DNA of 5,874 bases from Candidatus Aenigmatarchaeota archaeon. GTDB taxonomy: Archaea; Aenigmatarchaeota; Aenigmatarchaeia; QMZP01. A program made the translations under genes and the position numbers. Of this stretch, positions 1 to 5,578 are shown one piece after another. Numbering within the stretch: the first letter of the stretch is position 1; every line of letters begins with the position of its first letter. The stretch covers positions 1-5,874 of the forward strand of contig DAOUYM010000046.1 of assembly GCA_030666115.1 (NCBI GenBank), given 5' to 3'. The notes beneath the pieces were generated by a model. The model had not been told where the DNA came from, ran no database searches, and saw only the letters and a list, made by a program, of their open reading frames with translations.

Positions 1-184
1 GTCCTGTGCAGCAGTCAAAGGGCGGGAAATTGGCATTGGCAGCGTAGTCCCACACCTCACCTGAAATCTTGCATATCTCAGGTTGTGCAGCTGCTATTGC
101 CTGGTTTCCAGAATATGAAAGGTATGCTGATATTGCTATGAGAATGATAACTACAGCTAAAAATGATATTTTTTCGCCCCTCAT
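1..184 (-). CDS. 5' end of a gene for a secreted or membrane-anchored protein of unknown function (runs off left edge)
   Basis: From the ATG at 184 (minus strand) an open frame of 61 codons runs without a stop to the window edge, so only the N-terminus is visible. It begins MRGEKISFLAVVIILIAISA, a short positive N-terminus (R2, K5) followed by a hydrophobic stretch at about residues 7-22. This is a Sec signal peptide or an N-terminal membrane anchor; the Ala-rich stretch AIAAAQ at residues 29-34 is a possible cleavage zone. The exported part has Cys at residues 38, 58 and 59, including an adjacent CC pair, so disulfides are plausible. The start is supported by a TATA box centred 25 bp upstream (204-214) and by the absence of a Shine-Dalgarno sequence, which suggests a leaderless mRNA. 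I do not recognise the family. The gene is divergent from the large surface-protein gene and could be another envelope component. Confidence 0.72.
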   Translation of the reverse strand, partial: MRGEKISFLAVVIILIAISAYLSYSGNQAIAAAQPEICKISGEVWDYAANANFPPFDCCTG

Positions 185-200
185 ATTTAAAAATATGAGG
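179..200. repeat. Perfect inverted repeat overlapping the minus-strand start codon, possible operator
   Basis: The arms CCTCATATTT (179-188) and AAATATGAGG (191-200) are exact reverse complements separated by AA. The element covers the start codon of the minus-strand gene (182-184) and the predicted transcription start, just downstream of its TATA box. A protein bound here would block initiation, so a repressor operator is a reasonable reading. If the transcript began upstream, the same sequence could form a hairpin hiding the start codon. The repeat is directly visible; its function is inferred. Confidence 0.6.
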
Positions 201-203
201 ATG

Positions 204-214
204 TATTTATAAAG
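204..214 (-). promoter_or_regulatory. TATA box for the minus-strand partial gene
   Basis: Read on the minus strand this is CTTTATAAATA, a strong match to the archaeal TATA consensus. Its centre (about 209) is 25 bp from the ATG at 184. That places the predicted transcription start at or next to the start codon, consistent with leaderless translation. Confidence 0.7.
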
Positions 215-270
215 ATATGCTAAAAATCCCACTTTTTCCTACTAAATAGCAGCAATTCTCAAACAGTGTT

Positions 271-340
271 CGCTGGATGCTGGTTAATTTTGGTCTACGG
301 ATCATTACAGCGCATGATTCCTGCCATCCTCCAGCATATT
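271..340. other. Intergenic segment with nested inverted repeats, function unknown
   Basis: In the otherwise AT-rich divergent spacer this stretch is richer in G+C and contains two inverted repeats. The outer pair is ATGCTGG (277-283) with CCAGCAT (331-337), seven exact pairs. The inner pair is ATCAT (301-305) with ATGAT (314-318), extendable by a G-C and a G-T pair to 299-320, with an eight-base loop. A competing pairing GGATG (275-279) with CATCC (325-329) also exists. No open reading frame, tRNA or C/D-box pattern was convincing. It could be a small RNA, a regulator site or chance. Confidence 0.25.
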
Positions 341-355
341 CCAATAGATCTGATT

Positions 356-387
356 AATTTATAGTCAGCGATAATAATTATATAATG
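356..387 (+). promoter_or_regulatory. Candidate TATA boxes for the large surface-protein gene
   Basis: Two TATA-like elements precede the gene: TTTATA at 358-363 and TTATATAA at about 379-386. The first predicts a transcription start near 386, leaving a leader of about 10 nt before the ATG at 396 or 25 nt before the ATG at 411. The second predicts a start near 407-409, which would exclude the 396 start and make the 411 start almost leaderless. The sequence alone cannot decide between them. Confidence 0.5.
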
Positions 388-395
388 TTAAGGAT

Positions 396-3300
396 ATGGG
401 TGTGAAAGAAATGCGGCAAATCGTTAGATATATGTTCCCAATTACAGTGTTTTTGCTTATCTTTTTAAATTCAAACCCGGTTCTTGCTGGAGCAGCAACG
501 ATCCCTCCAGGAGCTTTGGTTTGGGAGGAGTGTCCTGATTTTGGCACTCTACTCAATGAATATGGTACCCAGATACCCAATAGCCTTAATCTATACGATA
601 TATGCCATAGAGATTTATCTATTTCACATATAAAGAGCAAATACTTTCTTGCATCCGACTGGTACAATTATGCACCTGTTGAGGAAGAGAACATAGAAAT
701 CGTTTCTGTAGAACTCATAGTGAAGATGAGGGGATGTGAAGCATGTAACATATGTAATAAGAAACTCGCTCATGCAGAAATTTGGGTATGGAACAATGAC
801 ATTCCAGGTAACTGGAAAAAGCTGGAAACCGCGAACGTCTATAACGATATTGATTATGTCTTTGACCTTACTAGCAGCATAACCCCTAACGGAAGTGGTG
901 CCCACAAGGTTAAGATAAAGAATTCTGATGATCAGGGAACTTGTCTATGGATTGATTACGTGGGCCTTAGGATAGTCTACTACGAGATGGGTGAGGCAAG
1001 GATATGGGTAACTCCTCTGGACATCGAACCATCTTCAAGTGTATCCAAATATTCAAGATTCGCTTCTAGCAGCAGTATAGAGTGTATAGGCGGTGACTGC
1101 GGTAATGTTAAGGCGTACATAAGATACTCTGATACCGAGACATATGGATATCAGAATGTTCCTACATCATCCACCGTGCCCATGTACTCGTTAAACCCGG
1201 ATCCGTACATAGATTGTGGTAACATGTATCACCTTGATGAGTGCTATCCTTCGTGGGAAATTATAGGGACATCAGTAGGCAACTATTACCTTAGGATGTC
1301 AGCAGAGTCAACAGAGACCGTTAACAATAACACCAGTCCTGTATTGATATCAATAAACCCGGGCGAACTCGATATGTCAGCATCCATCACATCAAACATA
1401 ATCAATTATGGGGACAACGTTAAGATAGACGGCGGTGTTATGTGCATAACTGAACCATGTGGAAATGTGAATGTAGTTGCCGAATATAGGGATGTTTCGG
1501 GGGTATTCGAACCAATAGGCACGTCAGGTGACCTGAGCACAGGTAACACCAATCCGGTGAGTTGCACGTCGTATCTATGCGCCACATCATGGTATGTTAC
1601 AGGAAATCAGGCCGGCAACTATGGAATAAGGGTTACCGCATATTCTGATGATGAAGACGTGGATGATGTAACCAGAACAATGAGCCTGACAGTAAACCCA
1701 CAGGAGGTTGTTGGGGTGCTATCGCTTGAAAACGTGATGATTAACCCTGGCAACGTTAACATCTCGGGAACATCCACGCTTTCAGGAACAGTGAAGTGCT
1801 CAGAGGATTACTGCGGCGACGTGTCGGTTTATGCAAGATCGAGCGGGGAGAAGATAACAAGCAACGGATTGGGAATTGACAATAACCCGAAGATTGTGGG
1901 TGGTATGGATAACGGTGACTCATACCCATTCTCATTCACGCTAACTGGCAACACGGCAGGCACATATTATATTGACGTAGAGGCGGACTCAGACCAGACG
2001 GATGTACTCAACAAAACATCATCAGTCGTTTACCTCACGGTAAGCAACCCTGTCGGGGACGTTTATTTCCCGTTCGAGCCATCATTCATTCCAGATGCCA
2101 TAAACATTGGAGGAACAGCAAGCATCAGTGCAGTGGTCGAGTGTGACACCAGCTACTGCGAAGCATCAACAGCCACTCTCAGCTACGATGGTACAGCAAT
2201 CGGAACCACAGGCAAGCTTACAACAAATGAACAGAATCCCCAGTCATGTGACTCATACCCATGCGAACTGGCATGGGATATAACCGGAGGGGAGAGCGGA
2301 AGTTATGATGTGAGCCTCTCTATTACTACCGGGTATACTGGTGGTGATCTCTTCAGATCTTACTCGCTTAATGTGATAGATCCCAGCAAGCCCAGCCTTT
2401 CGGTAACTATGGGTAATCTCAATACCGAGTATGTGATAGGTGAGACGTTCACCCTTGCAGGTGAGGTTAGCTGCCACACCAATGATTGCGGGGAGATCAG
2501 GGTTTACGCGAAACATAAGGGGAACGAGAATGATCCATGGATCGACTTGACACCATCAACCATGTTATCAACATCATCCAACCCAAATACTATAACACTG
2601 GCTTCAGGTGAATCCAAGCAGGTTGAGTGGACAATAAACTCGAGCCAGTTCGGTAACTACATACTTGGGTTATGGGCCGATGCAACAAGTGATGGTGTGA
2701 CGGATTCCGGGACAGCATCCAGGAGCGTGGAGATAGTCAAGGGAAGTGATATTTCGATAGACATACAATCCCCGGACACAGGAAAGACCCTGGCAATGGG
2801 GGATGAGTTCATCCTTAAGGTAGAGGTTAAGGAGGGGGGTTACCAGATGGTGGGTGCCCAGGTAACCGCTTCCTCTGAGAAATTATTCTCATCAGTTGAA
2901 CTGGACGAGTATTCTGATGGGATCTACTCAAAGACAATAACCGTTGGTGGGGGAGTGGGTAAGGGATCCCACATAATATCGTTCTACGTCAAGAAGGATT
3001 CCCAGACATTCATCAAGACTACCAACGTATATGTGAACCCGGAACTCGACGTTAGTCTTGAGTTGGATTCAGACGATTACGAGATACTGGATAAGGTGAA
3101 ACTACAGGGTCAGGTCCTGAAGAATGGGAAACCTGTCAAGGCTACCATAGGGTTGAGACTGGTGTGCCCAAGCAGGGAATTTATGGAAATAACTTTGGAG
3201 ACAGATGGTTCAGGTAACTACCAACACGATCACCTGATATCAACGGCCACACCAGCTGAGAAATGCACGTTCGAACTCAATACAGTGGACAGTGACGGCA

Positions 3301-4289
3301 ACTACAACCACACCTCAAAGGAGATAACGATATTCCCTTCCGGAAGTGATGTGTATAAGGTTAATTTTGTTTCACCGCTCCCTGATAAGAAATATGACAA
3401 GGGTGACACTGTTAAGATAAGGGTGGGTGTGCTTTCTGGTGACGATCCCCTTGACGGGGCAGAGGTGGTGTGCATGAATCCGATGCTTGAGGAGAACATA
3501 TATCCGCAGGGGATAGGAAACGGGAACCATGAGACCAGCTACATAATACCCAACATCGCACCTGATGGACTCTGGGTGCTCACGTGTGTGGCAGGGACGG
3601 ATGACGGCTCATTCGGAAAGGAGAGCACGAGCGTGTACATAAACCCAATGGAGCTGAGGCTCGAGATAATATCACCATCAAGGACTGATTTCCAGCCGGG
3701 TGAGATAGCCAACATAAGGATTAAGCTCTCGTATCCTGACAACACGCCTTTCTCGAACTCGACAGTCTACCTGAGGATTGGCGGACAGAACATCTATCTG
3801 GAGGAGACTGAAGAACCTGGTGTTTACGAGACCAGCTACGAGATAAAGGGCCAGGGCGCTGTCATAGATGTTTATGCAGAGGACCAGTTCGGTAACGAGG
3901 GTTCCTTCTCAGGAGGGATCATAATAACCGCTGGCTTCGCTCCACTGAACCTGTACTGGATTATACTTCCGTTTGTAATCGCTGTTCTGATGCTGGCTGG
4001 TGTGGTTTGGAAGAAGGGAATAGGAAGGGAAGTCGTCAGGAAGGAAGTGATCATAAGGGAGCCTGAGAAGCCGAAGGTGGATAAGAAGGCCGAGCTGAAG
4101 GAAAGGATACAGGAACTTGACAGAAAGATTGCCAACATAGAAAAAGCAAGAGATACCGTGGAGCAGGAGTATTACGAGAGGAAGATAGATGAGAAGACCT
4201 TCAACAAAATGGCACAGAACTACGAGCAGGAGAGGATTAAGCTGAATGTGGACAGGGACAGCCTGAAGAAGGAGCTTGAGACACTCTGA
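396..4289 (+). CDS. Giant type I membrane surface protein with tandem Ig-like repeats and a coiled-coil cytoplasmic tail
   Basis: The product is 1297 residues counted from the ATG at 396. An in-frame ATG at 411 (residue 6) is at least as likely, because a partial GGTGTGA ribosome site (399-405) precedes it. A Sec signal peptide (hydrophobic core about residues 14-25) probably cleaves after VLA at residues 29-31. Residues 32-198 form an N-terminal domain with Cys at 46, 70, 114, 117, 120 and 183. About nine beta-rich, Ig-like repeats follow, starting near residues 199, 324, 437, 553, 667, 785, 883, 985 and 1086. Repeats 1-5 carry a C-x4-C pair (first Cys 230, 350, 468, 583, 693) and a later G-(N/T/S)-Y motif; repeats 6-9 lack both. 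A membrane helix spans about 1184-1205, followed by a 92-residue charged tail, helical and coiled-coil-prone from about 1230, with a YYERKIDEKTF segment. Several N-x-S/T sequons suit a glycosylated ectodomain. Adhesin, S-layer-associated or receptor roles are all possible. I do not recognise the family. Confidence 0.93.
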   Translation: MGVKEMRQIVRYMFPITVFLLIFLNSNPVLAGAATIPPGALVWEECPDFGTLLNEYGTQIPNSLNLYDICHRDLSISHIKSKYFLASDWYNYAPVEEENIEIVSVELIVKMRGCEACNICNKKLAHAEIWVWNNDIPGNWKKLETANVYNDIDYVFDLTSSITPNGSGAHKVKIKNSDDQGTCLWIDYVGLRIVYYEMGEARIWVTPLDIEPSSSVSKYSRFASSSSIECIGGDCGNVKAYIRYSDTETYGYQNVPTSSTVPMYSLNPDPYIDCGNMYHLDECYPSWEIIGTSVGNYYLRMSAESTETVNNNTSPVLISINPGELDMSASITSNIINYGDNVKIDGGVMCITEPCGNVNVVAEYRDVSGVFEPIGTSGDLSTGNTNPVSCTSYLCATSWYVTGNQAGNYGIRVTAYSDDEDVDDVTRTMSLTVNPQEVVGVLSLENVMINPGNVNISGTSTLSGTVKCSEDYCGDVSVYARSSGEKITSNGLGIDNNPKIVGGMDNGDSYPFSFTLTGNTAGTYYIDVEADSDQTDVLNKTSSVVYLTVSNPVGDVYFPFEPSFIPDAINIGGTASISAVVECDTSYCEASTATLSYDGTAIGTTGKLTTNEQNPQSCDSYPCELAWDITGGESGSYDVSLSITTGYTGGDLFRSYSLNVIDPSKPSLSVTMGNLNTEYVIGETFTLAGEVSCHTNDCGEIRVYAKHKGNENDPWIDLTPSTMLSTSSNPNTITLASGESKQVEWTINSSQFGNYILGLWADATSDGVTDSGTASRSVEIVKGSDISIDIQSPDTGKTLAMGDEFILKVEVKEGGYQMVGAQVTASSEKLFSSVELDEYSDGIYSKTITVGGGVGKGSHIISFYVKKDSQTFIKTTNVYVNPELDVSLELDSDDYEILDKVKLQGQVLKNGKPVKATIGLRLVCPSREFMEITLETDGSGNYQHDHLISTATPAEKCTFELNTVDSDGNYNHTSKEITIFPSGSDVYKVNFVSPLPDKKYDKGDTVKIRVGVLSGDDPLDGAEVVCMNPMLEENIYPQGIGNGNHETSYIIPNIAPDGLWVLTCVAGTDDGSFGKESTSVYINPMELRLEIISPSRTDFQPGEIANIRIKLSYPDNTPFSNSTVYLRIGGQNIYLEETEEPGVYETSYEIKGQGAVIDVYAEDQFGNEGSFSGGIIITAGFAPLNLYWIILPFVIAVLMLAGVVWKKGIGREVVRKEVIIREPEKPKVDKKAELKERIQELDRKIANIEKARDTVEQEYYERKIDEKTFNKMAQNYEQERIKLNVDRDSLKKELETL

Positions 4290-4320
4290 TCGGCTCTTTG
4301 TCGCACTTCTGTATTCTGAT

Positions 4321-4362
4321 TTATTATATTTATAAAACATTGAATACAAAAAATAAAGGAGA
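4321..4362 (+). promoter_or_regulatory. Promoter-like AT-rich segment and ribosome binding site of the KaiC-like gene
   Basis: TATA-like sequences lie at 4321-4328 (TTATTATA) and 4329-4337 (TTTATAAAA). The first predicts a start near 4351, the second near 4358. AAAGGAGA at 4355-4362 is a good Shine-Dalgarno sequence, with GGAG ending 5 nt before the ATG at 4367; this decides the start codon. The gene therefore probably has its own promoter, although read-through from the upstream gene is possible because no strong terminator is visible in the 77-bp gap. Confidence 0.6.
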
Positions 4363-4366
4363 TATT

Positions 4367-5026
4367 ATGAGAGTTTCTACTGGGATTCCTGGTCTGGACA
4401 GGCTCATGGGAGGAGGTTTTGAAGAGGGAACGGTCAACCTGGTAAGCGGCAAGACAGGAACCGGCAAGTCGATATTCTGTTCACAGTTCGCATACGACGG
4501 CGTGATGAAGCATAAGCAGAAGGCCATTTACATAACAACAGAAGAGACAGCCAACAACATCAAGAGACAGGTAAAGAACTTCGGATGGGACATCGAAACC
4601 CTTGAGAAGAAGGGCTGGCTTAGTGTGATTGAATTCGAGCCGTTTGACGTTTCGACGCTGACGACCAAGCTGCAGGAGATCATAGACAAGATGGACGCCA
4701 AGAGAGTTGTCATTGACTCTGTTTCCATGTTCGAGCTCTACCTCACTAACGTGTTCGAGATAAGGAAGGCCCTTTTCAAGGTGATACAGAAGATAAGGGA
4801 AATGAACAGGGTCGGACTGGTTACAGCAGAAGTGTTAGAGGATAGCAACTCGTTATCAAGGTTCGGTGTGATAGAGTTCATGGTCGACTCCATTGTTCTG
4901 CTGCAGTACCTTGGACTGGCCAAGTACAAGAGGAGCCTGATGATAAGGAAGATGAGAATGGGTGACCACTCCACCAACATCCACCCGTTCGAGATAAGCA
5001 AGAAAGGAATCAGTATCCTCAAATAA
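4367..5026 (+). CDS. KaiC/RAD55-like RecA-superfamily ATPase, single domain
   Basis: This 219-residue cytosolic protein belongs to the archaeal single-domain KaiC-like ATPases. It opens with the family signature STGIPGLDRLMGGGF (residues 4-18). The Walker A motif GKTGTGKS is at residues 28-35, the paired acidic residues E59-E60 after the ITT strand match the catalytic glutamates of KaiC, and the Walker B strand RVVID ends at D117. Near the C-terminus RKMRMG (194-199), H201 and HPFEI (206-210) match the conserved C-terminal KaiC motif. All expected ATPase residues are present, and members usually form hexameric rings. The start is set by the Shine-Dalgarno sequence at 4355-4362; an upstream in-frame TTG at 4298 has no support. 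The biological role of such proteins is mostly unknown. They are proposed to be signalling or regulatory ATPases, and archaellum FlaH is a relative. Its position directly after the surface-protein gene suggests, without proof, that the two cooperate. Confidence 0.96.
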   Translation: MRVSTGIPGLDRLMGGGFEEGTVNLVSGKTGTGKSIFCSQFAYDGVMKHKQKAIYITTEETANNIKRQVKNFGWDIETLEKKGWLSVIEFEPFDVSTLTTKLQEIIDKMDAKRVVIDSVSMFELYLTNVFEIRKALFKVIQKIREMNRVGLVTAEVLEDSNSLSRFGVIEFMVDSIVLLQYLGLAKYKRSLMIRKMRMGDHSTNIHPFEISKKGISILK

Positions 5027-5071
5027 TCGCTTAATCGTTATTTCTCACAGGTTCTGAAACAGGTGAACAGG
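5027..5071. other. Convergent intergenic gap, possible weak bidirectional termination region
   Basis: Only 45 bp separate the stop codons of the ATPase gene and the opposing pilin-like gene. The segment begins with a weak, imperfect inverted repeat (AATAATCG at about 5022-5029 against CGTTATT at 5036-5042), followed on the plus strand by a short T-rich run. There is no strong oligo-T terminator. The two transcripts may overlap at their 3' ends. Confidence 0.3.
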
Positions 5072-5503
5072 TCAGACCTTGGTTATCTGCACAATGTTGT
5101 CAGTGGCTTCTATCTCCAGCCGGTGGTATCCCTTGCTGGTGGGGAGTGTGCCGTTCAGCTGTGCTGTTGAGAATGCGTATATGTGAGTGTAGATTGGATC
5201 AGCCCACACCTCGAGGTGGACTGTGTCATTGATTATGGTTGAGTTCCTGACGCCTCCCGGAATGTAGACGTTTATCCTGATCTTGGCAGGGGGTCCCTGG
5301 GAGTAGACCAGATTGGCTGCGTCAGCTATCTGGTTCACAGTGTTCTTGGCATACGTCAGCGATAACTCGATTCCGGTTTCCCTGTGCATGGTGGTGACGT
5401 AGGCCCACAACGGTATCAGGAATGCCATGACGAGAGCAACGATTATCAGGTACTCCATTGCTGACTGCGCCCTTCGCTTATGCTTCCCTCCGGCACGGTT
5501 CAT
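5072..5503 (-). CDS. Type IV pilin-like protein with archaeal class III signal peptide
   Basis: The product is 143 residues. The basic leader (K7, K9, R10, R11) ends in A12, followed by QSAMEYL (13-19) and a hydrophobic helix to about residue 36. Gln at +1 and Glu at +5 relative to A12 match archaeal class III prepilin signals, which a FlaK/PibD/EppA-type peptidase cleaves just before the helix. The helix is the expected polymerisation core of a pilin. Residues 40-70 look helical; 74-143 alternate hydrophobic residues as in a beta-rich head domain. Sequons at N87 (NST), N92 (NDT) and N117 (NGT) would allow N-glycosylation, common in archaeal pilins. The size is typical. The ATG at 5503 lacks a Shine-Dalgarno sequence but has a TATA box 25 bp upstream, so the mRNA is probably leaderless. 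No assembly ATPase, platform protein or prepilin peptidase gene is in the window. A pseudopilin-like or other surface role remains possible. Confidence 0.93.
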   Translation of the reverse strand: MNRAGGKHKRRAQSAMEYLIIVALVMAFLIPLWAYVTTMHRETGIELSLTYAKNTVNQIADAANLVYSQGPPAKIRINVYIPGGVRNSTIINDTVHLEVWADPIYTHIYAFSTAQLNGTLPTSKGYHRLEIEATDNIVQITKV

Positions 5504-5520
5504 GTATGATAATTGGAAAT

Positions 5521-5533
5521 GTTTCTATAAATT
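5521..5533 (-). promoter_or_regulatory. TATA box for the pilin-like gene
   Basis: On the minus strand the segment reads AATTTATAGAAAC, with TTTATA at 5531-5526. Its centre is about 25 bp from the ATG at 5503, so the predicted transcription start coincides with the start codon. This is the same leaderless spacing as at the gene on the left edge. Confidence 0.7.
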
Positions 5534-5546
5534 CATGATTCTCTAT

Positions 5547-5556
5547 GACTTAAGTC
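5547..5556. promoter_or_regulatory. Short palindrome GACTTAAGTC between divergent promoters, possible operator
   Basis: A perfect 10-bp palindrome lies between the TATA box of the pilin-like gene and the start of the transporter gene. Its core CTTAAG is also about 27 bp before the ATG at 5579, where a TATA box would sit for a leaderless transporter mRNA. It may be a regulator site, a weak promoter element or chance; a 10-bp palindrome alone is weak evidence. Confidence 0.3.
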
Positions 5557-5566
5557 TGTGGCCTGA

Positions 5567-5578
5567 CTAAATAATATT
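5567..5578 (+). promoter_or_regulatory. TATA-like element of the MFS transporter gene
   Basis: TAAATAATATTA is a good AT-rich TATA candidate. It lies directly before the ATG at 5579 and would place the transcription start near 5598, inside that reading frame. This favours the in-frame ATG at 5606 if the element is the true promoter. Confidence 0.4.

Noticed and set aside
240..350. tRNA or C/D-box RNA in the divergent spacer
   Set aside because: No cloverleaf, T-loop sequence or properly spaced C and D boxes could be found on either strand.
1080..2492. DNA-level tandem repeat within the surface-protein gene
   Set aside because: The repeats are recognisable at protein level only; the DNA of the copies has diverged, so recent duplication or slippage is not supported.
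4290..4320. Transcription terminator after the surface-protein gene
   Set aside because: The segment is pyrimidine-rich but has no run of five or more T and no stable hairpin.
3909..4349. 146-codon open frame on the minus strand across the end of the surface-protein gene
   Set aside because: It is antisense to the membrane helix and coiled-coil tail, has no promoter or ribosome site, and its translation is low-complexity Leu-rich sequence with no recognisable domain.
4298..4366. N-terminal extension of the KaiC-like protein from a TTG at 4298
   Set aside because: The 23 extra residues are encoded by the AT-rich promoter region, lie before the conserved family N-terminus, and have no ribosome site. 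The ATG at 4367 has a good Shine-Dalgarno sequence.
4367..5026. Naming the ATPase FlaH (archaellum component)
   Set aside because: The N-terminal STGIPGLDRLMGGGF signature and C-terminal RKMRMG motif fit the general KaiC-like family, and no archaellum genes such as flaI, flaJ or flagellins are nearby.
5047..5072. Three copies of ACAGGT (5047, 5059, 5067) in the convergent gap
   Set aside because: Six-base units with uneven spacing of 12 and 8 bp, partly overlapping a stop codon; most likely chance.
5070..5078. Small hairpin GGTC-A-GACC over the pilin-like stop codon as a terminator
   Set aside because: The stem is only 4 bp with a one-base loop, too tight to fold, and no T-run follows on the minus strand.
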